A stretch of DNA of 15,047 nucleotides from Bacteroidales bacterium UBA4284 (GCA_002395925.1 DGVM01000100.1:1-15047); one strand, 5' to 3'; positions 1 through 6,966 are shown, counted from the first letter of the stretch. Program-made: numbers and translations. Notes: a model not told the origin generated them from the sequence alone.

Positions 1-907
1 GCTCGTAGGAGGCCTTGAGGTCGGCCATTTCGGTGGCAGTGCCCTCGGGAGCGGTATAACGCACGCCGTCTTTGTCGATTACGGTGGGCATCGCCATCAT
101 GACGTTGGTGAAACCGAGTTCGGGAGCGTTGACGTAGCAGCCTGCAGGCCAGTGGAACTCTGCTCCGCCCATTGCGGCCTCAATCATCTTGACAGCCTGG
201 TATGCGGGGCTCTGGAAGGAGCTGCGGCCACGGAGCTTGATGATGTTGGAACCGCCCTGGATGGTGGCATGCTTGATTTCGGCCCAGCGCTCGGCGCTCA
301 GGTTCTTGCTGCTGAGAGGCTCGCCGTCGATAAGGGCCTTGCTGGCGAATACCGCCATTGCCTCGCCGTGTCCGCCGTAAGTGCGGGCTCCGGTAACCTT
401 GCACTGCTGTACACCGAATTCGGCTGCAAGGGCCTCCTGGAGACGGGTGCTGTCGAGTGCGGCGAGAGAAGTAAGCTGGTTGGGCTTGAGACCGGAATGG
501 ATGAGGGCGGTGAGGGCCGTTACGTCGGCGGGATTGAAGATGACCACGACATGCTTGACGTCGGGGCAGTACTTGCGGATGTAGTCGCCGAACTCTGCGG
601 CAATCTTGCAGTTGCCTTTGAGAAGGTCTTCGCGGGTCATGCCTTCCTTGCGGGGTGCTCCTCCGGAAGAGATGATGTATTTGGCATCTTTGAACGCGAC
701 CTCGGGATCAACTGTCCAGGTAACGTTTGCGCCCTCGAATGCGCAGTGATAAATCTCTTCTGCAACACCGTGAACGCCAGGCTCATAGATATCGTAAAGG
801 CAGATGTTGGGAGTAAGACCGAGCATAAGGGCGGTCTGGGCCATGTTGGAGCCGATCATTCCGCCGGCGCCGACAATGGTAAGTTTTTCGTTTGTGAGAT
901 ATTTCAT
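1..907 (-). CDS. mdh: Malate dehydrogenase, C-terminus cut by window edge
   Basis: This is an NAD-dependent malate dehydrogenase, interconverting malate and oxaloacetate in the cytoplasm. In Bacteroidales it commonly serves the reductive branch that leads to fumarate and succinate. The minus strand is open from ATG at 907 to the left edge (302 codons); family members run to about 310-330 residues, so only a short tail is missing. Visible signatures are the dinucleotide fold GAGGMIG (residues 13-19), an acidic D39 after the second strand for the NAD ribose, the mobile-loop arginines R86 and R92 in APRKEGMTRED, N125 in VIFNPAD, the D152/R155 pair in LDSTRL, and the catalytic H180 in TYGGHGE. 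All expected catalytic residues are present. It is divergent from the phosphopantetheinyl transferase gene across a 90-bp AT-rich gap. Identification is firm; the 3' end is unseen. Confidence 0.95.
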   Translation of the reverse strand, partial: MKYLTNEKLTIVGAGGMIGSNMAQTALMLGLTPNICLYDIYEPGVHGVAEEIYHCAFEGANVTWTVDPEVAFKDAKYIISSGGAPRKEGMTREDLLKGNCKIAAEFGDYIRKYCPDVKHVVVIFNPADVTALTALIHSGLKPNQLTSLAALDSTRLQEALAAEFGVQQCKVTGARTYGGHGEAMAVFASKALIDGEPLSSKNLSAERWAEIKHATIQGGSNIIKLRGRSSFQSPAYQAVKMIEAAMGGAEFHWPAGCYVNAPELGFTNVMMAMPTVIDKDGVRYTAPEGTATEMADLKASYE

Positions 908-934
908 ATTATAGATGATATGTCTTTCGCGGCC

Positions 935-942
935 CAAATTTA
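935..942 (-). promoter_or_regulatory. Putative -7 promoter box for mdh
   Basis: The minus strand reads TAAATTTG here, an exact match to the Bacteroidota -7 consensus TAnnTTTG. It ends 27 bases before the mdh ATG, which would give a short leader. I see no convincing TTTG (-33) element about 20 bases upstream, and the region is AT-rich, so chance is possible. Confidence 0.4.
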
Positions 943-951
943 CAAATTTTC

Positions 952-980
952 TTGTATAATAAAAATTATCATTATATTTG
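952..980 (+). promoter_or_regulatory. Putative promoter for the phosphopantetheinyl transferase gene
   Basis: TATATTTG at 973-980 matches the Bacteroidota -7 box TAnnTTTG, with TTG at 952-954 as a possible -33 element 18 bases upstream. The predicted start of transcription lies roughly 10-13 bases before the ATG at 998. It sits back to back with the putative mdh box in the divergent intergenic region. Confidence 0.4.
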
Positions 981-997
981 CCATGTTATAATTGTTT

Positions 998-1651
998 ATG
1001 GCACTATATCTACAAAAAGATCTCGACGACGACTATCACTCGCGCATAGGCGTCTGGCAAATAAGCGAAACTGAGGAGCAGCTCAGAGCCCTCACGTCCA
1101 TCCCCTCAGACGAACTGGAGGAAATTTCATATATCAAAAGCGAATCCGTACGCAAGCAGAAGCTCGCCGTACGCGCCCTTCTCGACGTAATGTTCGAAGA
1201 AAAGGTTTACCTGAGCCATCACGACAACGGCAAACCCTACATCGAGAACAACGCAATCAACATCAGTATCACCCACACCGACAAATACGTCGCAATCATA
1301 CTCAATGACGTGGATGAGGTGGGAATCGACTGCGAATCTCTCGACCGCGACTTCTCCGCAGTCGAGAAGAAAGCCCTGTCGGAAGAGGAAATCGAAGAAC
1401 TCGACGACGACGAAGTCGACCGCCGCACGCAGCTGGCCATCTACTGGTGCGCCAAGGAGGCGGTGTACAAGAAAATGTCGCAGTACAACGTCGATTTTGC
1501 CGAGCAGATTGAGATAGAAGACGTCCGCCCCCGCGAAGAAGGTGAGCTGGATGCGACCTTCGTGGGCAAAGACGGATACGAGCAGGAACTCAGTCTCCAG
1601 TACATGACCTTCGACCGCCACGTGCTGGTCTGGGTCTGCGGAGAAGATTAG
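998..1651 (+). CDS. 4'-phosphopantetheinyl transferase superfamily protein
   Basis: The protein (217 aa) belongs to the Sfp/AcpT-type 4'-phosphopantetheinyl transferases, which move the phosphopantetheine arm of coenzyme A onto a serine of acyl, peptidyl or aryl carrier proteins. The two hallmark metal/CoA motifs are present: VGIDCES with D111 and E113, and WCAKEAVYK with E154 and K158 (residues 150-158). An upstream RKQKLAVRALL helix and the ISITHTD stretch (residues 89-95) fit the first half of the Sfp fold. The length suits the two-lobed single-chain Sfp type rather than the trimeric AcpS type. An in-frame TTG lies two codons upstream, but the ATG at 998 is preferred. The gene ends 6 bp from the convergent EnvC-like gene. 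The carrier protein it serves (fatty-acid ACP or a secondary-metabolite carrier) cannot be told from this window. Confidence 0.88.
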   Translation: MALYLQKDLDDDYHSRIGVWQISETEEQLRALTSIPSDELEEISYIKSESVRKQKLAVRALLDVMFEEKVYLSHHDNGKPYIENNAINISITHTDKYVAIILNDVDEVGIDCESLDRDFSAVEKKALSEEEIEELDDDEVDRRTQLAIYWCAKEAVYKKMSQYNVDFAEQIEIEDVRPREEGELDATFVGKDGYEQELSLQYMTFDRHVLVWVCGED

Positions 1652-1657
1652 CGCTAT

Positions 1658-2875
1658 CTACCTTTTAAGCCATTTTTCCGGATTCTGGGGGTCCTTGCCC
1701 TTCCAGAGCTGGAAATGCAGCTGCGTCTCGTCCCCCATCGTGGCCACGTGTCCTATGACCTGGCCTGTCTTGACTTTGTCTCCGGATTTTACGGCGACGG
1801 AGCCCAGTTTGCAGTAGAATGTGAAATACTCACCATGCTGCACCAGTATGCACTGATTGTAGCCCGGTATCATCACGATCTGCTTCACCGTACCGTTGAA
1901 CACGGCCCGAACGGGGGCGTCGGGTTCGACGGCAAGGCCTACGCCGTTGTTGAAGGGCATCTCGAGTTTGGTGTAAACCGGGTGCGGATTGCGCCCGAAG
2001 TGGCTTACGACGCGACCCTCCGCCGGCCATGGCAGTTTGCCCTGGTTGGCCGAGAATTCTTTTGAAAGGGCGCTGTCGATTTTCGTAGATGTCTTCTTGC
2101 CGCCTGCCGTCTTGCCGCCGGAACCTTTTTGGGATTTGTCCATTTCGGCAGCTATCAGCCTCTCTATCTCCCGGTTGAGAGCCTCCACCTCCTTGCGTTT
2201 GGAGTTCAGCTGGCTCATATACTTCTTGCTGTCGCTCTGCAGCTGGCTCACGAGACTGCGGGAGCGTTCCTCTTCCCGATGCAGCTTCTCCACTTCGGAA
2301 GCGCGGGAATCGCGTACGGCACGCACGTCGGCCTGGAGTTTTTCGAGCCGTTCCCGTACCACCTCGAGGGTGTCGCGCTCCTGCTTCAGCTGCATGCCCT
2401 CCCGGTTGAGCTCACGGGAGAGGCGGCGCAGGTATCCGTAGCGCCGCACGCCCTGGCCAATGTCTTCACTGGCAAGGATATACATATACCACACACGGGT
2501 GTCGCGGTTCTTATATGCGGTCTTGAGCAGACGTGCGTAACGTCCGCTGAGCGTATCGACTCTCGCCGACAGGGTATCAATGCGGCGACGGCAGAAGTTT
2601 ACGCTGTCTGACAGGATGCCCAGTTCGCGCTCGCTTTCGTTCAGCAGTTCGCGGCGGGCCGACGTCTGAGCCCTCAGCAGGTTCAGCTGGCTTGCTGCGG
2701 TATTCTCCTTTTGTCTGGTTGCGCCGAGCTGCTTTTCGAGGGTCTTTATATCCCTTTCCAGGCGGGCCTTGCGGTCACGGGTGCGGGACAGGTTCTGGGC
2801 CCCGCAGGGAGCGGTGCACAAAAGCGCAAGGGTCAGGGCTGCCGCCACGCCGAAGAAATGTCTGAGACTTGTCAT
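1658..2875 (-). CDS. EnvC-like murein hydrolase activator with degenerate LytM domain
   Basis: This 405-residue secreted protein has a signal peptide (residues 1 to about 26, ending CGAQ), a long charged coiled coil (about 30-245), a short Gly/Lys/Ser linker (about 248-265) and a C-terminal M23/LytM fold (about 283-400). It resembles EnvC, which does not cut peptidoglycan but switches on amidases during septum splitting. In the LytM domain the zinc and catalytic positions are mostly lost: N310 stands where the first His is expected (NNGVG for HxGxD), G313 for the Asp, K356 for the His of the YxHL motif, and QLHF (385-388) for HLHF, leaving only H387. A catalytic role is therefore unlikely. 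Its ATG overlaps the TPR gene's stop codon as ATGA, so the two are probably translationally coupled and may work together in the envelope. No amidase or FtsEX gene is nearby. Confidence 0.85.
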   Translation of the reverse strand: MTSLRHFFGVAAALTLALLCTAPCGAQNLSRTRDRKARLERDIKTLEKQLGATRQKENTAASQLNLLRAQTSARRELLNESERELGILSDSVNFCRRRIDTLSARVDTLSGRYARLLKTAYKNRDTRVWYMYILASEDIGQGVRRYGYLRRLSRELNREGMQLKQERDTLEVVRERLEKLQADVRAVRDSRASEVEKLHREEERSRSLVSQLQSDSKKYMSQLNSKRKEVEALNREIERLIAAEMDKSQKGSGGKTAGGKKTSTKIDSALSKEFSANQGKLPWPAEGRVVSHFGRNPHPVYTKLEMPFNNGVGLAVEPDAPVRAVFNGTVKQIVMIPGYNQCILVQHGEYFTFYCKLGSVAVKSGDKVKTGQVIGHVATMGDETQLHFQLWKGKDPQNPEKWLKR

Positions 2876-4080
2876 TTGTTGGATTTGCTATCTGCCAGGT
2901 TTTTGTAGTACGTAGCCAGGTCGTTCTCGCCCAGCGCCTTGAGGACCAGTGAGTAATGCATCAGCACTACGGCGCTGTCCTTGCCGCCGTACAGCATCGC
3001 ATGCTTGAAGTAGGGTTTGGCCTCGGCGGCTTTGCCGCGAAGGAACAATATCCAGCCGTAGGTGTCGAGGTAGGTGGCGTTGTCGGGGTTTTGCTCAACC
3101 GTTATCCGGCTCATCTTTTCGGCCTTGCGCAAGCATCTCTTCTTCTGGCTGAGGAAGTATGCGTAATTGTTGAGGACCGGACTGTAGTCGGGCTTGAGTT
3201 TGAGGGCTTTCTCGTAGGTTTTGAACGCCTTGCGTGTCTGGCCTGCCTTGTAGTACGTGTCGCCGATGACCGACAGGCTGGTAAGTAAGGCCGTGGTATC
3301 CGAAGGCTGGAGCTGCATCAGGGTGTTGCATTGCTCTATGACCACCTCGTCGTTTCCCAGGGTGGCGGCGGTTTCCATCCGCAGCTCGTGTGCGTGCACG
3401 CTGGAAGGCTCCGCCTCGGTATAGCGCTGCATGAGAGAGTCTATCCTCGGAAGGATGTCGTTGAACGTGTTGCGGTCGAAACCTCCGAGGGCTCCCATGA
3501 TGGCCCGGTACTTCATTTCGTCGTCGGCCTGCTCGTCGTTCACCAGTTCGGTAAGAGTCTCGAAAAAGGAGTCGTAATCGCGTTTGAAACGGTAAGCGTC
3601 GGCCATGAGGGCCAGCGTGTAGGCATTACGGAAGCGCGCCGGATCTTCGACTGACAGCTTTTCAAAGAGTTCGCCTGCTTTCGCGGCTTCGCCCATGTTG
3701 ATGTAGAGATTGGCGAGGGTCTCCCGGTACCAGATGTTGGCGGTATCAAGTGCCGCCGCCTTTTCGAAATGCCGTGCCGTAGCGGGAATGTCCCTGGACA
3801 TGTAGCTGCACAGACCCAGGTAGTACTGGACGGCGGCATCCTGCGGACAACAGCGGTCGAGCGAATCGAGGATGGAGCCGGCAGAGGTATAATCGCCGGA
3901 ATCTATGAGACATACAGCATCCAGGAGGGCGTTCTCCAGCGCGATGGCGTCAGGGTTGCGCTCCGCGTCGGGAATTGCCTCGGCGGCAAAGCCGGACGCC
4001 CGACAGACAGTGCCCTGGGCCGCTGCGGAAAGCGGCAGGATGAAGGCGGAAAGGAACAAACTGAACAGGAGTTTTCTCAT
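2872..4080 (-). CDS. Secreted tetratricopeptide-repeat protein
   Basis: The protein has 402 residues with a clear signal peptide (residues 1 to about 22, ending SAAAQ) and no lipobox cysteine at the cleavage point, so it is probably periplasmic. The rest is helical repeat. TPR-like units are visible around residues 84-117 (YYLGLCSYMSRDIPATARHF), 118-150, 270-305 (the GDTYYKAGQTRKAFKTYEKA unit) and 335-370. TPR arrays bind other proteins; no enzyme motif is seen. The gene heads a two-gene unit with the EnvC-like gene (4-bp ATGA overlap), suggesting a shared role in peptidoglycan or division. From memory, related loci in Bacteroides often have a DUF4292 lipoprotein gene between these two; here it is absent. 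A good promoter match lies immediately upstream. The precise function is unknown. Confidence 0.85.
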   Translation of the reverse strand: MRKLLFSLFLSAFILPLSAAAQGTVCRASGFAAEAIPDAERNPDAIALENALLDAVCLIDSGDYTSAGSILDSLDRCCPQDAAVQYYLGLCSYMSRDIPATARHFEKAAALDTANIWYRETLANLYINMGEAAKAGELFEKLSVEDPARFRNAYTLALMADAYRFKRDYDSFFETLTELVNDEQADDEMKYRAIMGALGGFDRNTFNDILPRIDSLMQRYTEAEPSSVHAHELRMETAATLGNDEVVIEQCNTLMQLQPSDTTALLTSLSVIGDTYYKAGQTRKAFKTYEKALKLKPDYSPVLNNYAYFLSQKKRCLRKAEKMSRITVEQNPDNATYLDTYGWILFLRGKAAEAKPYFKHAMLYGGKDSAVVLMHYSLVLKALGENDLATYYKNLADSKSNK

Positions 4081-4087
4081 CGCGTTA

Positions 4088-4120
4088 CAAAAATATTGAT
4101 TTTTTGCCTATTTTCGCAAA
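4088..4120 (-). promoter_or_regulatory. Promoter of the TPR/EnvC-like unit
   Basis: On the minus strand TTTG (4120-4117) is followed 21 bases later by TATTTTTG (4095-4088). Both elements match the Bacteroidota -33/-7 consensus at near-ideal spacing. Only 7 bases separate the -7 box from the ATG at 4080, so the transcript would have little or no leader. Confidence 0.6.
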
Positions 4121-4188
4121 TTGATTCGGAGTTTAGGCGCCGGTTTTCCGGCACGTCATCTCCGCGTATTGATTTTTTTTGAGGACTG

Positions 4189-4734
4189 ATGCAACTTTTT
4201 GCCGACAAATCGCATCTTAATTCCTGGATAGCCAAAGCCAAGGAAGGCGACAGACGTGCACAAAAAGCCATCTACGACGTCCTGTCCGGCAAAATGTATG
4301 CCGTATGCCTGAGATACGTTCAGGACCGCACATTAGCCGAGGACGTCTTGCAAGACGGATTCGTGACGCTGTTCGCCAAACTTGACACCTACTCGGGGGA
4401 CGGTTCCTTCGAGGGCTGGGCCAGAAAGATCTTTGTCAACACGGCACTCATGAACCTCAGGAAAAACGACGTGCTGAAAGACAGCACCGACGTCGACGCC
4501 GCCTGGAACATCTCCAGCGATGCACCCGGAGCCATTCAGCAAATCAGCTACAAAGAATTGGAAAGGGCCATTGCAGACTTGCCGGCCGGCTTCCGCACGG
4601 TGTTCAACATGTACGTCGTGGAAGGTTACTCCCACGCAGAGATTGCAGAACAGCTGGGGATATCGGAAGCGACATCCAGGTCCCAGCTCCTGAGAGCCCG
4701 TGCACTGCTGCAGGCAAAGATTGGTAAAAAGTAA
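4189..4734 (+). CDS. ECF-type RNA polymerase sigma-70 factor
   Basis: At 181 residues this is a typical extracytoplasmic-function sigma factor with only regions 2 and 4. Region 2 spans about residues 22-92; it includes the core-binding and -10 recognition stretch AEDVLQDGFVTLFAKLDTY (50-68), followed by SFEGWARKIFVNTALMNLR. Region 4 spans about 122-177 and carries the helix-turn-helix HAEIAEQLGISEATSRSQL (149-167). It would direct RNA polymerase to a small regulon in response to an envelope cue. The gene lies 5 bp upstream of a membrane-anchored beta-barrel protein gene, so the two form one unit, and the partner's N-terminus is a candidate regulator of this factor. GAGGA at 4181-4185 may act as a weak ribosome binding site. 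I see no clean TAnnTTTG box upstream, so an autoregulated ECF promoter is possible. Confidence 0.93.
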   Translation: MQLFADKSHLNSWIAKAKEGDRRAQKAIYDVLSGKMYAVCLRYVQDRTLAEDVLQDGFVTLFAKLDTYSGDGSFEGWARKIFVNTALMNLRKNDVLKDSTDVDAAWNISSDAPGAIQQISYKELERAIADLPAGFRTVFNMYVVEGYSHAEIAEQLGISEATSRSQLLRARALLQAKIGKK

Positions 4735-4739
4735 GTATT

Positions 4740-5951
4740 ATGACGCAAGACAATTGGCAAGATTTCGACAGGCAAGTCCGGTCGATGCTACAGGACGCCG
4801 AGGTTAAAGCACCCCGACGTGTCTGGCGTGCCGTGTCGCAGCGTCTCGACGCCAAGGCCGCTCCGGTCGTCCCATGGTGGAAGTGGGCAGTGCCCGCCTT
4901 TGCCGCCGCAGCTCTGGCAGTCGGTCTTTTCTTTACCTGGAACGGCCCCAAGGCCGGCTCTGTCCCGGATAATATCGTCGCACAGGAAGTATCCGGCGAC
5001 AGCGCCCCGCAATCAAACGAAAACACTGTTCCCACAGATCTGTTCAATGCGGCGGAGCCCTCCGTAGCTGAGCCTTCCGCATCAGCGGCGCCCAAGGCAA
5101 AATCCAGAAGGCCTGTCCGCAATCTTCTTGCAGACGCTTCCACAGCAACGGATTCCGGCAATCCTGCGGCACCCGCAACAGCAGCGTCTGGCAACGCTTC
5201 CACAGAAGCCGCCGGCACCGTACAAGAGCCTGGTAATAAAGAGGTTCCTTCAGAAACATATTCCGAGCAGGACGCTGCCGAATGGGCACGCATCAGCAAC
5301 TCGGAAGCCCCTTCCCGCAAGGTCCGCATCAGCGGTCTGTACGCCCAGGGAGGTCTTGGCAGCAACGATTCCAACATCAAATACGGCGGTACCGGCATAA
5401 GCCGCATGGCTCCGGGAGCGGGTTCTCCCGACGCCGGAATCTCCGAGGCAGGATCGTCCACCTACGGAGTCCCCTTCACCATCGGCCTTGGCACCAGGCT
5501 GCGCGTCTCAGACAAACTGTCCTTCGGCACCGGACTGGAGTATTCACTGCTCACTCGCACGTTCAACGGCACATACTCAGACAGTTACACCGGAGGCATA
5601 TATCACGCCGTACACTATGTCGGCATACCTGTCAACGCATATTACGACTTGCTGAGCACAGCTGACGGCCTGCTCAATCTGTACGCCTGGGGCGGCGGCT
5701 CAGCAGAAGTTTGCGTGGCAAACAACTACAGGCTCCTCTCCGGCCCCGGCACGACAATCAGCGACAAAGCCGGCGCGCTGCAGTTCTCCGTGGCACTCGG
5801 CGTCGGCGTCGATATCCCCCTGGGCGACAAGCTGAGCCTCTATCTCGATCCCGCCGTCCGTTATTATTTCCACGGCAACCAGCCCAAATCCCTGCGCACA
5901 GACAAACCATTTATGTTCAATTTTGACGCAGGTTTAAGATTTAATTTTTAA
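4740..5951 (+). CDS. Anti-sigma-like N-terminus fused to outer-membrane beta-barrel domain
   Basis: The protein (403 aa) has an unusual layout. Residues 1-45 are a short, charged, probably cytoplasmic segment with the pattern APRRVWRAVSQRL (24-36). A single hydrophobic helix follows (about 46-66, preceded by WWKW). Residues 67-193 form a low-complexity Ala/Ser/Pro/Glu linker. Residues 195-403 show alternating beta strands (VRISGLYAQGGLG, FTIGLGTRLRV, LQFSVALGVGVDI, LSLYLDPAVRYYF) and end in Phe after FDAGLRFNF, as in PorT/OmpX-like barrels. I recall similar 'aP..vW..i..rL + TM' proteins beside ECF sigma factors in other Bacteroidota, where the N-terminus is thought to act like an anti-sigma segment. 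That role here is inference from position and architecture. Alternatively the helix is an uncleaved or atypical export signal. The stop codon overlaps the putative tRNA-Pro promoter. Confidence 0.75.
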   Translation: MTQDNWQDFDRQVRSMLQDAEVKAPRRVWRAVSQRLDAKAAPVVPWWKWAVPAFAAAALAVGLFFTWNGPKAGSVPDNIVAQEVSGDSAPQSNENTVPTDLFNAAEPSVAEPSASAAPKAKSRRPVRNLLADASTATDSGNPAAPATAASGNASTEAAGTVQEPGNKEVPSETYSEQDAAEWARISNSEAPSRKVRISGLYAQGGLGSNDSNIKYGGTGISRMAPGAGSPDAGISEAGSSTYGVPFTIGLGTRLRVSDKLSFGTGLEYSLLTRTFNGTYSDSYTGGIYHAVHYVGIPVNAYYDLLSTADGLLNLYAWGGGSAEVCVANNYRLLSGPGTTISDKAGALQFSVALGVGVDIPLGDKLSLYLDPAVRYYFHGNQPKSLRTDKPFMFNFDAGLRFNF

Positions 5952-5956
5952 CTTTG
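5949..5956 (+). promoter_or_regulatory. Putative -7 box for tRNA-Pro
   Basis: TAACTTTG matches TAnnTTTG exactly and overlaps the TAA stop of the preceding gene. A TTTTG at 5921-5925 could be the -33 element, though its 23-base gap is a little long. Transcription would begin about 35-40 bases before the tRNA. Read-through from the sigma/barrel unit is also possible, since no terminator separates them. Confidence 0.45.
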
Positions 5957-6000
5957 CGCCGTAATAGTCCGGGCAGGCTCTTTGGCCGCCGGCAACATTT

Positions 6001-6074
6001 CGGGGTGTGGCGCAGTTGGCTAGCGCATCTGGTTTGGGACCAGAGGGTCGAAGGTTCGAGTCCTTTTACCCCGA
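6001..6074 (+). tRNA. tRNA-Pro (anticodon TGG)
   Basis: The cloverleaf is complete. The acceptor stem CGGGGTG pairs with TACCCCG (6067-6073, with one G-T pair) and the discriminator base is A6074. The D arm is GCGC/GCGC. The anticodon stem TCTGG/CCAGA encloses the loop TTTGGGA with anticodon TGG at 6035-6037, and the T arm carries GGTTCGAGTCC. CCA is not encoded. A strong terminator hairpin follows at once. UGG reads proline codons of the CCN box. Confidence 0.97.
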
Positions 6075-6077
6075 CAC

Positions 6078-6101
6078 AAGAGCTCATCGAGCTCTTTTTT
6101 T
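6078..6101 (+). terminator. Intrinsic terminator after tRNA-Pro
   Basis: The 8-bp perfect stem AAGAGCTC / GAGCTCTT with the 3-base loop ATC runs into a tract of Ts that ends at 6101. It lies four bases after the tRNA. Confidence 0.85.
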
Positions 6102-6118
6102 GTACCCCGCTATTCCAC

Positions 6119-6149
6119 AAAAAAAGAGCGCACCGCGAAGGGTGCGCTC
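6119..6149 (-). terminator. Intrinsic terminator of sdhC
   Basis: Read on the minus strand, the 9-bp perfect stem GAGCGCACC / GGTGCGCTC with a 6-base loop is followed by seven Ts. It lies 24 bases past the sdhC stop, which indicates that the transcript ends after this single gene. Confidence 0.9.
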
Positions 6150-6172
6150 AAAGGATATAAATAAGGTTGAAA

Positions 6173-6901
6173 TTATGCCCCGATAAGGCCGTTGACCTGC
6201 AGGAAGGCGTTGCATGCAGATGCAACGAAGAGGAAAACAATAAGGGAAGCAACCACTATGCCGATGACCTTGAGGCGCTTGAACCATGTCTGGTTGTTCC
6301 AGCCGACGGTCTGGAACATGCTCCAGAAACCGTGTACGAGATGCATCCAGATGGCGGCGAACCAGATGAGGTAAATCAGAAGGATCCACCATTTACCGAA
6401 AGTTGCATTGAGCAGCAGGTAAGGATTGTTCTCGAAATTGCCGATTCCGAACATCTCGGGAAGCTGCATCTTTGCCCAGAAATGAGAAAGATGGAAGAAC
6501 AGCAGGCCAAGGATTACGAGTCCGAGGATGAACATGTTGCGTGCTGACCAGGAATCTGCCGCAGCCTTGCTGCTGACCTCATAGCGCTTGACACCGCCGC
6601 GGGCGCGGATATTCTGGAAGGTAAGCCAGCATCCGTAGCCGATATGCACGACGATACCAAGAACCAGTATGGGGACCATGATGTCGACTATGGGAAGGGA
6701 CATGAAGTCGCAGCCCAGTTTGAAAAGCCCGTCGCCCTCGCTGAAGAGAATATCGTCGTTGGCTACAACACCGTATTTACCTGTAAATGTGTCAATTACA
6801 GAAAAGAAATTGATAGTTCCATGAAGCAGGAGAAAGAGGATGAGGAAAGCACCGCTTATCGCCTGGATGAACTTTCTGCCGATTGAAGATTTGGATAACA
6901 T
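6173..6901 (-). CDS. sdhC: Succinate dehydrogenase/fumarate reductase cytochrome b subunit
   Basis: This 242-residue membrane protein matches the b558-type cytochrome b of Bacteroidota succinate:quinone oxidoreductases. It opens with the family's SSIGRKFIQAISG segment (residues 5-17) and has five hydrophobic helices, at about 14-36, 68-95, 121-142, 170-196 and 210-233. Histidines suited to bind two hemes b are H27, H86, H137 or H140, and H187 or H190. The QNIRARGG loop after helix 2 is also typical. The subunit anchors the flavoprotein and iron-sulfur subunits and passes electrons to or from menaquinone; in gut Bacteroidales this complex mainly reduces fumarate. The usual sdhA and sdhB genes do not follow: a strong terminator and tRNA-Pro lie downstream, and pyrH lies divergently upstream. 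The catalytic subunits must be encoded elsewhere, or this is an extra copy. Confidence 0.92.
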   Translation of the reverse strand: MLSKSSIGRKFIQAISGAFLILFLLLHGTINFFSVIDTFTGKYGVVANDDILFSEGDGLFKLGCDFMSLPIVDIMVPILVLGIVVHIGYGCWLTFQNIRARGGVKRYEVSSKAAADSWSARNMFILGLVILGLLFFHLSHFWAKMQLPEMFGIGNFENNPYLLLNATFGKWWILLIYLIWFAAIWMHLVHGFWSMFQTVGWNNQTWFKRLKVIGIVVASLIVFLFVASACNAFLQVNGLIGA

Positions 6902-6927
6902 AGGAGTTAAAAAAAGTTTTCAGTTTG

Positions 6928-6960
6928 CAAATATAACAAGAATCCACATTATCCCCACAA
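6928..6960 (-). promoter_or_regulatory. Putative promoter of sdhC
   Basis: The minus strand carries TATATTTG (6935-6928), an exact TAnnTTTG match, with TTG (6960-6958) 22 bases upstream as a possible -33 element. The leader would be roughly 20 bases. Confidence 0.5.
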
Positions 6961-6966
6961 GTGATT

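Noticed and set aside
152..991. Long open frame on the plus strand opposite mdh
   Set aside because: It is a shadow of mdh, whose minus-strand frame carries all catalytic motifs of malate dehydrogenase; the plus-strand product resembles nothing.
992..997. TTG as start of the phosphopantetheinyl transferase
   Set aside because: It adds only two residues; the ATG at 998 is a stronger start.
4139..4152. Hairpin GCCGG-TTTT-CCGGC between the TPR and sigma genes
   Set aside because: The 5-bp stem lacks a following T-tract and lies between divergent genes, so a terminator role is not supported; an operator role has no further evidence.
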